From: JACCXM01 sp046328335
GTDB lineage: Bacteria; Chloroflexota; Chloroflexia; Thermomicrobiales; UBA6265
Assembly: GCA_046328335.1 (NCBI GenBank)
Contig: JAXLWU010000002.1
Coordinates: 186,001-250,000 of the forward strand
DNA length: 64,000 nt
Direction of reading: 5' to 3'
Shown here: one piece after another, positions 27,032 to 36,075 of the stretch
Layout: each line of letters begins with the position of its first letter
Position numbering within the stretch: position 1 is the first letter of the stretch
Program-made: the position numbers and the translations under genes
Notes under the pieces: generated by a model
What the model was told of the DNA's origin: nothing
What the model saw: the letters and a program-made list of their open reading frames with translations, nothing else
The model's database searches: none

Positions 27032-27412
27032 CTGTAAGAAGTGCTCCTTCCCAATGGATCCAGGCCAAAACCGGCTTCCTGGCGGAGGCTAGTCCGGGCG
27101 CCCTGGCGCGTCAAGCCAGATGACATCGGGCGGCGTCCCCCGCCGCGCCAGGGCTGGCGCCGCTGTTCCCCAGGTCAAGCGCAACGCCGAAGTCCGGGAA
27201 ATCTCGATCCTTTGATCATTGGCGCGCCAGTATCGGTAGTGGAACGTACCCCTGCCACACGAATACGCAACTGCTACCCAATTGGTGAAATCCGTACTTT
27301 GTACAGATGTGACGACTGAATGTACATCGCAAGATGGAACGATCCCGCGGCTGCACCGGCAGGTGAGGCCGGGAGCGTCATCATCGTCACCATCGTGCTA
27401 TCGGGGCGTGCC
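27032..27412. other. Intergenic stretch with paired TGTACA palindromes
   Basis: No gene recognised. TGTACA occurs at 27300-27305 and 27321-27326 (the latter inside ATGTACAT), 21 bases apart, about two helical turns. These lie roughly 90-110 bases upstream of the small membrane protein gene and may be operator half-sites. Confidence 0.35.
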
Positions 27413-27622
27413 ATGATCTCAACAACGTACTTGCATGCGGCGAGTCTGCATCGGGATGACATCCTCATCGAGAGCCGTCGTGAGCGGCTTACCGCCCAGG
27501 CGAAGCATGCCCCGGTCAACTCCGGGGGCGAGCAGCGTCGGCCGGTGCGCAACATCGCCTCGTTGCTGCTCCTGACCCTGCTCGCGGGGATGATCGTCGC
27601 CTGGTTCTTCACCCTGGCGTAG
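27413..27622 (+). CDS. Small single-span membrane protein
   Basis: 69 residues if ATG 27413 is right; an earlier ATG at 27320 is possible and neither has a strong ribosome site. A cytoplasmic part TTYLHAASLHRDDILIESRR is followed by one hydrophobic span (NIASLLLLTLLAGMIVAWFF) at the C-terminus. The N-terminal pattern A-x-LHR-x5-E-x-R also occurs in the 54280-54507 protein. Function unknown. Confidence 0.5.
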   Translation: MISTTYLHAASLHRDDILIESRRERLTAQAKHAPVNSGGEQRRPVRNIASLLLLTLLAGMIVAWFFTLA

Positions 27623-27668
27623 CGATCGCGCGACGGCCGCAAAGGGTCCGCCGCGCACCGCCGCATCG

Positions 27669-28097
27669 ATGATGAACCGGTTCAGCGATCTCCTGCTTCT
27701 TGTCGCCGCCGCACTCTTCGCCACCGGGTTGGCCGCGCTGGTGCATGGACTTGCCGTCGAACCGGCCGGGTTGACTGACCAGTCCGCGCCGCCAAGACCG
27801 CACGCCGCAGGTGAGCCAGGGTGGTCGCAGCAGGATTGCGTCTGCCCAAAAGCGGCCGTGCTCGCGCACGTCAGATTGGGCGGGGGCACGTCAACGTCTG
27901 GGCGCCGGCAAGTGCTCGTGCCCCGGCCCGTCCAACATGCAAGCGTCATCTATCGATCGCGTGACAGTGGCGAGGGGCGGGCCTTTCTCGCCAATACGGC
28001 AAAATCGGCGCGGCGACCGGGAGGAACGCCGGTCGGCGCTCACAAATGTCTGCCGCTCACCTGCGGCCACACCAGTACAGCGGCGACGACCCGATGA
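27669..28097 (+). CDS. Possible membrane-anchored protein, low confidence
   Basis: 142 residues from ATG 27669 (or 27672). One hydrophobic N-terminal span (LLLLVAAALFATGLAALVHGL) is followed by a sequence of mixed, poorly structured composition, so the real gene may be shorter or absent. It follows the previous small membrane gene by 46 bases. Confidence 0.35.
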   Translation: MMNRFSDLLLLVAAALFATGLAALVHGLAVEPAGLTDQSAPPRPHAAGEPGWSQQDCVCPKAAVLAHVRLGGGTSTSGRRQVLVPRPVQHASVIYRSRDSGEGRAFLANTAKSARRPGGTPVGAHKCLPLTCGHTSTAATTR

Positions 28098-28117
28098 CGC
28101 AACGAGATGCGGGATGG

Positions 28118-28137
28118 GGGCACGGCGTACCGTGCCC
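28118..28137. terminator. GGGCACGG hairpin
   Basis: GGGCACGG-CGTA-CCGTGCCC makes a perfect 8-bp stem with a 4-base loop. It is 38 bases beyond the stop of the minus-strand beta-helix gene and after the plus-strand small frames, so it could stop transcription from either side. Confidence 0.55.
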
Positions 28138-28175
28138 ACCTCTCCTCATCCTGCCGCCGGTGCCCTGCTCCAGTG

Positions 28176-29426
28176 CTAACGACTCGGGCAGCCGAAGCAT
28201 TGATCCTGTTCCGGCACGTTGCCGCTCACGGTCACCGCGCCGATTCCTTGCAGCGATCCGCCATCGCCGACGTAGATGCCAGAGCCAATCTCGGCGTCGT
28301 TTCCGGTGACAGTATTGGCCCCACTGAAGGTCAATGCGCCGAAAGTCATGATGCCGCCCCCAAAGAAATCGGCTGAGTTGTCGACGACCGTGCAATCGAT
28401 GAGTTTCAGGGTGGCGTTGGAGTTGTTGTAGATGCCACCTCCCTGTTGATTCCCCTCGCCACCAGTGATGCGGAGTCCTTGGAGCGTCAACTTGCCCCCG
28501 CCGTCGTTGTAAACAACGGTTTTCGGCGTCTCCGCATTCTTCAGGATGGTGTTGTTGTTCGCATTTTCTCCGTCGCCGGCCCCGATCACAATCACTTCCG
28601 GATCGACATCGCGAATCTCGAATCGGCCCTTCTCGTTCAGGTATTCGCCGGGGCAGACGATGATGGTCGCCGTTGCATTCGCGGCGGTCACCGCGGCCTG
28701 GACTGAGTCAAACGCGCAACCCGTGGCGCAGACATCGCAGGTGAGGCAGGAGCCGTCGCTGCAGATCTGATGGCTGCCGCACTGATTGTGCGATGTACAC
28801 GCCGTACAAACGTTGGCAATGCAGACGGGCTGGGGATTGCCGCAGCTTGCGCTGGTGCAGCAGTTGCCGTGAACGCACTTCCCGAGGCAGCACAGATCGC
28901 CCTTGCCGGCGTCCCGGCATTCCTGATCCGCGCTGCAACTCTCGCACTCACCCTGCCTGCAGATGGCCGACGGATTCATGCAACTCGCGCTATCGCACGC
29001 GCAGACACCGCCCGGCTGGCAGACCTGCCCGGTCTTGCCGCAGGGGTTACCCTCCAGGGCCGTGTCGGGAGCGCACGCGCCCGGGTTGTTGCCGCTTTGC
29101 TGGCAGGTAAAGCACGCTTCGCAGGGTGGATTGCAGGCGCACGAGCCACAGTTGACGGTCTTCTTGCAGTTGTTGGTGACCGCTCCGCATTTACCGGCAC
29201 ATGTAGTCGTGTCGGGATTGGGCTTGCACTTCTTTTTCTTCTTCTTTTTCTTTGTGGCCGCAAGATCATCCGCGGGACCATGTTCGCCCCGCCCATGGCT
29301 GGCCTCCGCAGCAACGCCGGGCAGGACAGGCAGAAGCAAACCACCCAAGAGCCCCGCCAGCGACCGGCGATCTGTACCGATCACTCCCAGGACCCGCGTC
29401 AACCTATCGAAACGCTCACATTCCAC
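28176..29426 (-). CDS. Exported Cys-rich parallel beta-helix protein with FDxLTR leader
   Basis: 416 residues from GTG 29426 with AAGGAGG 9 bases upstream. The leader VECERFDRLTRVLG has RR at 20-21 and the hydrophobic LAGLLGGLLLPVLPG. An eight-lysine run at residues 59-66 is followed by a long cysteine-rich region (CGAVTNNCKKTVNCGSCACN, CCLGKCVHGNCC). From about residue 255 a right-handed beta-helix starts (TIIVCPGEYLNEKGRFEI, LTLQGLRITGGEGNQQGGGI, TVVDNSADFFGGGI), a pectin-lyase-like fold. Likely cell-surface. No catalytic residues identified. Confidence 0.85.
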   Translation of the reverse strand: MECERFDRLTRVLGVIGTDRRSLAGLLGGLLLPVLPGVAAEASHGRGEHGPADDLAATKKKKKKKKCKPNPDTTTCAGKCGAVTNNCKKTVNCGSCACNPPCEACFTCQQSGNNPGACAPDTALEGNPCGKTGQVCQPGGVCACDSASCMNPSAICRQGECESCSADQECRDAGKGDLCCLGKCVHGNCCTSASCGNPQPVCIANVCTACTSHNQCGSHQICSDGSCLTCDVCATGCAFDSVQAAVTAANATATIIVCPGEYLNEKGRFEIRDVDPEVIVIGAGDGENANNNTILKNAETPKTVVYNDGGGKLTLQGLRITGGEGNQQGGGIYNNSNATLKLIDCTVVDNSADFFGGGIMTFGALTFSGANTVTGNDAEIGSGIYVGDGGSLQGIGAVTVSGNVPEQDQCFGCPSR

Positions 29427-29711
29427 GCCGCCAGTCCTCCTTGAAACGCACACTCCGGGGAGGCAACCGCTCGCCGGTGTTTACCGATTATTCGAATGTA
29501 ACGGCAGGGCAGTGTAGAAGATGAGGAGAGGTAGTGTCACTGTTAAATCGGCAATGAGAAAGGCAAATACTAGTGTGGTTGACCAGTCGCGCTGGGCTGG
29601 GACGAGGTCGGGGCTGCGCTGATCGGCGAGGAAGCGCTCCCTCTATCTGGCGGGCAGGCGGCCCGGTCGTCACCGCGTCGGCGCCGCAGGGGACGGCCGG
29701 GGCAGCCTCGT

Positions 29712-30722
29712 TCAGTTGGCGGCGAAGGCGGGTACGACTTCGGAACCGAGAAGCACGACCGTCTCGTCGTCGCCGCCGAGGATGTTGGCCACCATGTACT
29801 GGAAGCCGATCGCGCCGAGTTCGCGGTAGAAGGTGACGGCCTCCTCCGGGGTCCCGGCGAAGAGCGCGTCGGCGCACCACTCCAGGGTGTCCTGGGGCAT
29901 GCCGGCCAGTTTGTCGCGCAGCGCGGCGGCGCTCGGCGCCAGGATCAGCGGCATGGTGAAGTGGGAGCGCAGCACGCTGTCATACGGCCGCCCGTACTCC
30001 GCGCACCACTCGCGCAGGCGATCGAATTTGCGGGTCATATCGAGTGACGACACGGCCTGCCCGATAGCGGGATGGGCGCCCATATTGGCCGCGTCGGCAA
30101 ATCGCGCCACCTGCCGCAGCGTCGTCTTTTCCCCACCGCCGGCGAGGAGAAACGGCACGTACGGTTGCTGCATCGGGGGCAGAAACGCGCCCCAGGGCCC
30201 CGGCGTGCTGGCGGAGAAGTGCTGTCCCTTGAACGCGAAGGGCTGGCCCGACCAGAGGCCGCGCAGGATGGCGAAGGTCTCTTCCAGCGCCTCCTGCCGC
30301 GCGGGCGTGGCCGGAAAGTCCAGACCCATCACCTGGAATTCTTCCTCCAGACGCCCGATGCCCAGACCCAGCACCAGCCGCCCGCCGGACGCGCGGTCGA
30401 CATCCGCGGCTTGCCGCGCCAGGAGGTACGGGGAACGGTAGTAGATGCAATCGACCATCGTCCCGAGGCGAATCCGCTCGGTACTGACCGCAAGCGCGGC
30501 GAGCGCGGTCCAGCAGTCGGCGTTGGCCGCGGGGTGGTCGTAACTCCAGTACGAATCGATGCCCATCTCCTCCATCCGCTGCACGAGACGGATGAACCCC
30601 TGCCAATCCGGCGGATGGGGAAAGATGCTGACGCCAAAGCCAATCCTCTCCTGCCACTGGGCGACCCAGGGGTGCGTTCCGGCAGGGACGGACGGGAGGA
30701 CGGGAGCAAGCGAATCGGACAT
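29712..30722 (-). CDS. LLM-class flavin-dependent oxidoreductase
   Basis: 336 residues from ATG 30722, preceded by GGAGATGACTCG. A luciferase-like TIM barrel: MGIDSYWSYDHPAANADCWT, IRLGTMVDCIYYRSPYLLAR, RLVLGLGIGRLEEEF and a C-terminal YRELGAIGFQYMVANI. These two-component enzymes use F420 or FMN; the cofactor cannot be settled here. Single gene, cytoplasmic. Substrate unknown. Confidence 0.9.
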   Translation of the reverse strand: MSDSLAPVLPSVPAGTHPWVAQWQERIGFGVSIFPHPPDWQGFIRLVQRMEEMGIDSYWSYDHPAANADCWTALAALAVSTERIRLGTMVDCIYYRSPYLLARQAADVDRASGGRLVLGLGIGRLEEEFQVMGLDFPATPARQEALEETFAILRGLWSGQPFAFKGQHFSASTPGPWGAFLPPMQQPYVPFLLAGGGEKTTLRQVARFADAANMGAHPAIGQAVSSLDMTRKFDRLREWCAEYGRPYDSVLRSHFTMPLILAPSAAALRDKLAGMPQDTLEWCADALFAGTPEEAVTFYRELGAIGFQYMVANILGGDDETVVLLGSEVVPAFAAN

Positions 30723-30878
30723 CGAGTCATCTCCACGGTGGTACGTCGCGCGGCGTCGGGCATGAGTCCCGTCCGGCGCCGGCACCGTATCGCAGACCCC
30801 CTCCCGTGGCAAGCAGCATTCGCCCGATGGGATGTTCGGGGAAGGAACGCGCGTCCCTATCGCATCAAGACCGGCGAT

Positions 30879-31439
30879 TCAGGCGTCGAACCGTGTCTGA
30901 CGATCGATTGATTGGCCAACGCGCGGCGACGGCAACGCGGCGCCCACCTGATAGATTGTTTCCGCGTACGTTCCATCCACCTGCCGAACCCACGTGGTCA
31001 GGGTTCGGTCCCCGGGTTGAAGGCGCCAGATCTCCAGGTCGCCCCGCTGGTGGTAGACCGGAAGCTTGCTGTCGACGTCGTATCCGTCGGAGGCGGGGGA
31101 CCAGACCTCGACCACCAGGGGCAGCGGCGCGGCGATTATTGGCGAGCCGGACGGACTATCTGCCAGCTCGCCGCTCCCAGCAGGAACGACCAGGAGATCG
31201 GGAATGAGGACCGTACCGGCGGGACCGCGGATGCGGCCGTCGTTGACGCGCACCGCGTACTCCGCCAGGTCGAGTTGCGCTAGTAACTGCTGGGCCAGGC
31301 GGGACACGATGGCGCGGTGACCTGGACTCATGGCGGGTTTCTCGATCAGCATGCCGTCATGCAACTCCCAGGTTCCCCGCGGCGTGGAGAGGATGAACCG
31401 CTCGTATTCGGTTTCGCTGATGCGCCGCGCGACGTCCAT
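30879..31439 (-). CDS. Uma2-family (DUF820) putative endonuclease, copy 1
   Basis: 186 residues from ATG 31439, with GGAGGAGCGT upstream. PD-(D/E)xK-type features: an N-terminal ELHDGMLIEKPAMSPGH, VLIPDLLVVPA (the D of PD) and LPLVVEVWSPAS (the E), followed by DSKLPVYHQRGDLEIWRL. Uma2 proteins are common in Cyanobacteria and Chloroflexota and their biological role is poorly known. A tandem paralogue lies immediately upstream. Confidence 0.85.
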   Translation of the reverse strand: MDVARRISETEYERFILSTPRGTWELHDGMLIEKPAMSPGHRAIVSRLAQQLLAQLDLAEYAVRVNDGRIRGPAGTVLIPDLLVVPAGSGELADSPSGSPIIAAPLPLVVEVWSPASDGYDVDSKLPVYHQRGDLEIWRLQPGDRTLTTWVRQVDGTYAETIYQVGAALPSPRVGQSIDRQTRFDA

Positions 31440-31477
31440 ACGCTCCTCCTGGCCGAACCCGACCGAACTCGCCAAGG

Positions 31478-32035
31478 TCAGGACGCGAACAATGGATCCA
31501 GATCGATCACGACCCCGGGCAAGGCGGCGAGGGAGATCACCCCGCCGTGATGCTCGGTGACCTCGTACGATCCATCCGGTTGTCGCCGCCAGCTCGTCAG
31601 CGTGTGCTCGTAGGGATGAATGCGCCAGATCTCCAAATCGCCGCGCTGCCGGTAGACGGGGATTTTGGTATCGACGTCGTAGTCCCCGGTGGATGGTGAC
31701 CAGCCCTCGACCACGAGCGGCAACGGCTCGGAGAAGATAGCGAGATCAGGGAGATCGGCGATGTCCTTACCGTAGTCAGTCGGCACCACCATCAGGTCGG
31801 GCAGAAAGATCTTGTCTGACGGACGGCGGACCCGGAGTTCCGTGAACACCCGATACGCCGCGGGGTCGAGTTGCCGGCCGAGGGCAATGATGAGCCTGGT
31901 CACGATGCTGCCGTGTTTCCAGCTCATGCCCGGCCTCTCCACCAACCGCCCGTCGTGCAATTCCCACGCTCCCTGGGGCGTGGACAGGACGAACTCCCGG
32001 TAGGCGTGCTCACTCATGCGTTGCGCGACGGCCAT
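31478..32035 (-). CDS. Uma2-family (DUF820) putative endonuclease, copy 2
   Basis: 185 residues from ATG 32035 with the same CAGGAGGAGCGTATGG start context as copy 1. Motifs match: ELHDGRLVERPGMSWKHG, FLPDLMVVPTD, LPLVVEGWSPSTG, DTKIPVYRQRGDLEIWRI. The residue after the putative catalytic E is G rather than V. It lies 38 bases before copy 1, so the pair is a recent-looking tandem duplication transcribed together. Confidence 0.85.
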   Translation of the reverse strand: MAVAQRMSEHAYREFVLSTPQGAWELHDGRLVERPGMSWKHGSIVTRLIIALGRQLDPAAYRVFTELRVRRPSDKIFLPDLMVVPTDYGKDIADLPDLAIFSEPLPLVVEGWSPSTGDYDVDTKIPVYRQRGDLEIWRIHPYEHTLTSWRRQPDGSYEVTEHHGGVISLAALPGVVIDLDPLFAS

Positions 32036-32297
32036 ACGCTCCTCCTGACCAGCGATGGCGAGTTATCGCCGCTGCTGTCCTGCTCCAGTCTACGGCAGTG
32101 TCTCGTCAAGAGCTCCCTGCCTGCCGTTCTCAGCACTGCCGGATTGGACGCTGGTCGCCCATGCGATGCTCGATCCTTTGATGAGCGAATCCAGCAACTG
32201 CTCTGCTCCATTTCCCGTTCAGCGGGTGATCGCATGCGTGGCAGCCAACGCCCACGTTCCGACGGTTGGGCCACCGTGCTAGACTCAATGTTCACGT

Positions 32298-32373
<76 letters not shown>

Positions 32374-32532
32374 CAATCTTTCTTCGACAGGCGTGTGCGT
32401 GGTGGCTTGATGGCCACGGACCGTTTGTTGGCAGGACGCCGCGTCGATCTGCCGTGGCACTGGGTGGACTGGTGCGGACCGCGGGTAACCCCCGCAGTGG
32501 TCCGATCCGAATGAGGGATGAGGAACCCGCTG

Positions 32533-33159
32533 ATGAGCGCCTCTACTGGCGCGACGCGCGCCTGGCGTGTGCTGATCGCCGATGACGAGTCGTTGATCCG
32601 GCTCGATCTGCGCGAGATGCTGACCGAACTCGGCTACGACGTGATCGGCGAGGCGGGCGATGGCCGCACCGCGCTCGAACTCTCGCGCAAACTGCTGCCC
32701 GATATCGTCATCATGGACATCAAGATGCCCGAGATGGACGGCATCGCCGTGGCCGAGGAGTTGACGCGGGAGAAGATCGCCCCGGTCGTGCTGCTTACCG
32801 CCTATTCCGATCAGGGATTGGTGGAACGGGCGCGCGAGGCGGGCGTGGTCGGGTACGTGGTCAAGCCGTTTCGCCCGGCTGAATTGCTTCCTGTAATCGA
32901 ACTCTCCGTGGCGCGCTTTGACGAGTTTCGGGCGCTGGAGCGGGAGGTCGGTGACCTGCGCGAGGCGCTGGAGACGCGCAAGGTGGTCGAGCGGGCCAAA
33001 GGCGTCCTCATGGAGACCTTGGGTCTGCGCGAGGCCGACGCCTTCCACCGCATTCGCAAGACGAGCATGGATACCCGCAAATCGATGCGCGAAGTGGCCG
33101 AGGCGGTCCTGCTCGCGCACGAGATGGAGCGGCGCACGCTCTCCGGCGACGGGCAGTAA
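32533..33159 (+). CDS. Response regulator with ANTAR RNA-binding domain (PdtaR/AmiR type)
   Basis: 208 residues. ATG 32533 has GAGGA 8 bases upstream, better than ATG 32518. The receiver domain has VLIADDESLIRLDL, the phospho-acceptor region VIMDIKMPEMDG, LLTAYSD and VVKPFRPAEL. A coiled linker follows, then the ANTAR domain (ETRKVVERAKGVLME, then EADAFHRIRKTSMDTRKSMR). Such proteins bind paired hairpins in leader RNA to prevent termination once phosphorylated. No partner kinase is adjacent. The gene begins 161 bases after tRNA-Pro. Confidence 0.93.
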   Translation: MSASTGATRAWRVLIADDESLIRLDLREMLTELGYDVIGEAGDGRTALELSRKLLPDIVIMDIKMPEMDGIAVAEELTREKIAPVVLLTAYSDQGLVERAREAGVVGYVVKPFRPAELLPVIELSVARFDEFRALEREVGDLREALETRKVVERAKGVLMETLGLREADAFHRIRKTSMDTRKSMREVAEAVLLAHEMERRTLSGDGQ

Positions 33160-33427
33160 CCGGGCTCGAGACGGCCAGACGGCCGGAATGGAGAGACGCT
33201 CGAGATCGTCGCGCGTGGAGCCGGATCGGGCACTCCCTCCACACGAAGCATCCGTAGGGCGCGACATTTGCCTCGCCCATGCCGCTGTCGGCGTGGCCGA
33301 GGCCCCATCGTCCCCGAACAGGGCATGCGGGTAAACCCATACTCAACATCCAGTGGGCTGTCGCGTCGAACGATCCCCTTTTCCATCGGACTGGCTATCA
33401 CGGGGAGATCCGGCGATTTCGTCGTGC

Positions 33428-33490
33428 TGACCCTCGCCCCAACCCCGGCTCCCTCCCCTGGCTCCCTGTGCGCAGGGAGAGGGGCTCTCG
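33428..33490. repeat. Family B repeat copy
   Basis: CTCGCCCCAACCCCGGCTCC...CTCCCTGTGCGCAGGGAGAGGGGCT. It lies in a 478-base gap (33160-33637) between convergent genes in which no gene was recognised. Confidence 0.6.
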
Positions 33491-33637
33491 GCGGCCTCGT
33501 CGCCGACCCGGCGGCACGGGAACACTTGATGTCGGACGGTCCTCCCCTTGTAAGATCGGCATGGGAGAGGAGCTGGGGCGAAGGTTCTTGCCGCGTGCAG
33601 GCAGCAGTGATCATTCGCGATCGGAATGGGCACTGGC

Positions 33638-34936
33638 CTAGCGGCGTTGCGGCGTGGCCGAAACCACGGGGGCGCGCTCGATTCCGTTTGGTGACGGCGG
33701 CGGAGTGGTACGGATTGGCTCCAGGGTGACGACCACCGTCTGCGGATCGGTGCGCAGCCACTGCACTTCCGGGGGCACCGTCACGCTCGGGCGCACCTGA
33801 TTGCGCCCGGCGGTCAACCCTGCGGCGGAAACCGAGGTGGTGATGTCGTCCCCCCGCAGGTTGGCCATCGTCTCCTCCGCGGCGAAGACCACGACCCCGA
33901 TCGTCGGGGGATCGACGGTCGCGGTGAATCCCGCGGGCACATCGGTAATGGTCAGCGGCAGGTCGTTGAGTTGCTGGGTCACGCCCCGCGGCCGGATCTG
34001 CACCACGGCGACGACGGAACCATCGAGCGGGTTGACCACGCGCACGCCGGTCGGGAGTTCCTGGAGCGCGGTGCGGGTGCTCACCGTGTCGGTCGCGCCC
34101 TCGATGTCGACCGGGGCGGTAACGACGGAAAGGATGTCGGCCAGAGCGGCGTCCGGTCCGTCGAGCAGCACGGTCGACGGATTGGCGACGCTGCCGACGA
34201 TCTCGAATCCGGGGGCGGGATTGCCGGCAGTCTGGACCAGCACCGGTACGGAGCGTCCACGTTGATCGACCTCGACCGCGGTTTCGACGCCAGCGGGCAG
34301 AATGGTGACTTCGGGGATCTGCTGGCCCGACCCGTCCAACGCGACGGGGACGAACTGGGCGTTGAAATCATCGGTGTGATCGCCGATGTCGATGGGAAGC
34401 ACCACCCGCGCTACGTTGGTCACGAGGCGCTCCGGACCGGTCACGGTAACCTCGGATACCGATGGCACCACCTCGCCAATGCGCCGCGTGGGATCGTCGA
34501 TCTGCACGGGCAGTTCATCGAGGTGGAATGTTTGCGTCGTCGTCTTGTCGACCACCAGCGGCACGCGACCGGGATCGATCGATTCCACATGCGCGGCGGC
34601 GGGCAGATCGACCAGAATCGGCGCCTGATAGTTGCCGGGTCCGTCGATGCCGCTCAGGTCGAGGTAGGGCCGCAATCCGGAACGGGAGATGTCGTCGACC
34701 ACCGAACGAGGCCCGTTGACCTCGACGGTAACGCGTGGCAATTCGCCGGAAATCTGCAGCGGCTCTGGCAAGGTGGGAACCTGCAGGGTCAGATCGGCAT
34801 AGCGGCGGGTATCCGGGGGATCGCGCTGGGTGGTGACCCATGCCCAGAGGAGAAAGGCGAGAAAGAGGGATGCCAACGCCCGGAGGAGAATGTCGCTGCT
34901 CGGTAGTCGCACCGATCTGGTGGGGGCCGCCTCCAT
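33638..34936 (-). CDS. cdaR: YbbR-domain protein (CdaR-like)
   Basis: 432 residues. An N-terminal membrane anchor (LLRALASLFLAFLLWAWVTT) is followed by about four YbbR-like repeats of extracellular beta structure, with recurring V-T-V-x-GP (VTVEVNGPRSVVDDI, VTVTGPERLVTNV, TVLLDGPDAALADI). In Firmicutes CdaR binds and tunes CdaA. Here the gene follows the cyclase 6 bases after its stop, in the conserved order. A proline-rich tail ends the protein. Confidence 0.88.
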   Translation of the reverse strand: MEAAPTRSVRLPSSDILLRALASLFLAFLLWAWVTTQRDPPDTRRYADLTLQVPTLPEPLQISGELPRVTVEVNGPRSVVDDISRSGLRPYLDLSGIDGPGNYQAPILVDLPAAAHVESIDPGRVPLVVDKTTTQTFHLDELPVQIDDPTRRIGEVVPSVSEVTVTGPERLVTNVARVVLPIDIGDHTDDFNAQFVPVALDGSGQQIPEVTILPAGVETAVEVDQRGRSVPVLVQTAGNPAPGFEIVGSVANPSTVLLDGPDAALADILSVVTAPVDIEGATDTVSTRTALQELPTGVRVVNPLDGSVVAVVQIRPRGVTQQLNDLPLTITDVPAGFTATVDPPTIGVVVFAAEETMANLRGDDITTSVSAAGLTAGRNQVRPSVTVPPEVQWLRTDPQTVVVTLEPIRTTPPPSPNGIERAPVVSATPQRR

Positions 34937-34942
34937 ACCGCG

Positions 34943-35866
34943 CTAGTGGGTCCGGGACGGTTCGGCATCGACCGTGGGCGCGGTCTTTGGCCTGACCGCG
35001 GCACCGTTGCCGGTCTCCTTGCCGATCACGGGCAGGCGTAGCCGGTCGCCGACATCATGCAGGATGTTTCCCCGTGTGGCGGCATCGTCGAGGTTCAGGA
35101 GGGCGCGCAACTCCGCATCCAACCGCTCGGCGTCGAGATTGCGGGTCAAGCGGCCATTTTCGGCGATGGCGATCTGCCCGGTTTCCTCCGAAACCACCAC
35201 GGCGATGGCGTCAGACTGCTCGCTGATGCCGAGCGCGGCACGATGCCGCGTCCCGAGTTGGGAGGTGGCGGCGGTGTTGTCCGAGAGGGGGAGGACGACG
35301 CTGGCGGCGACGATGCGCCCGTTCCGGATGACCGCGGCGCCATCATGGAGAGGCGAGTTCGGATAGAAGAGATTGATCAGCAACTGGCGCGTCAGGAGAC
35401 CGTCGATCGGTACACCACGTTCGACATAATCCTGCAATCCCGTCTCGCGCTCGAGGACGATCAGCGCGCCGTAGCGATGCCGGGCGAGTTGCGAGGCGGC
35501 CTTGACCAGTTCGTCGACGGTACGGGCCGCGGCATCGTTGGTGCGCGGCCGCAGCTGGGGGAGCCAGAACCGGGTCTGGCCGAGTTGCTCCAGGGCGCGG
35601 CGAATCTCGGGCTGGAAGATGACGGGGAGCGAGATCAGCAACACGGGCCAGGTCTGGCCGAGGATCCAGTTGAGCGCGGTCAATTGCAGGGTGGTGCCGA
35701 CCAGGAAGACAACCGCGAGCAGGGTGACGATGCCGCGGATCAGTTGGGTGGCGCGCGTCCCCTGAGCGACCCACAGCAGCCAGTAGATGATGAGCGCAAC
35801 CACCAGGATGTCGATGACGTTCCGGGGGTTCTTGAGCTGTGTGAAAAGCCACCCAAGATTAGGCAT
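34943..35866 (-). CDS. cdaA: Diadenylate cyclase CdaA
   Basis: 307 residues; ATG 35866 preferred over an adjacent TTG. Three N-terminal membrane segments (VIDILVVALIIYWLLWVA and following) precede the DisA_N catalytic domain. Its signature motifs are present: PLHDGAAVI (DGA) and GTRHRAALG (RHR). It converts two ATP to cyclic di-AMP at the membrane. It is the first gene of a cdaA-cdaR pair; glmM, often third, is not here. Confidence 0.93.
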   Translation of the reverse strand: MPNLGWLFTQLKNPRNVIDILVVALIIYWLLWVAQGTRATQLIRGIVTLLAVVFLVGTTLQLTALNWILGQTWPVLLISLPVIFQPEIRRALEQLGQTRFWLPQLRPRTNDAAARTVDELVKAASQLARHRYGALIVLERETGLQDYVERGVPIDGLLTRQLLINLFYPNSPLHDGAAVIRNGRIVAASVVLPLSDNTAATSQLGTRHRAALGISEQSDAIAVVVSEETGQIAIAENGRLTRNLDAERLDAELRALLNLDDAATRGNILHDVGDRLRLPVIGKETGNGAAVRPKTAPTVDAEPSRTH

Positions 35867-36075
35867 CAAGCCACCAATGGTCCAAAACCAGGATCGGGGA
35901 GGGGCGGTTGCCGTGCTGGCAAGTCTAGCATCGGCGGTAGGAAACTAGCGGACAGCGGTAACAGTCCTTTTGGGGCGGTTGTTCGTAGCGGATGCGTATG
36001 TCAAGATGCGCGCTGCGAAGGACATCGCTTACGTCGCCAGCGGACCGATCGTGCGCGACCGCGGAGGAGGCAGAA

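Noticed and set aside
28176..29426. Pectate lyase activity of the beta-helix protein
   Set aside because: Only the fold-type repeats are visible; no calcium-binding or catalytic arginine motif of lyases was found.
30879..32035. Restriction or antiphage system based on the Uma2 pair
   Set aside because: No methyltransferase or other defence gene is adjacent, and Uma2 proteins are common outside defence loci.
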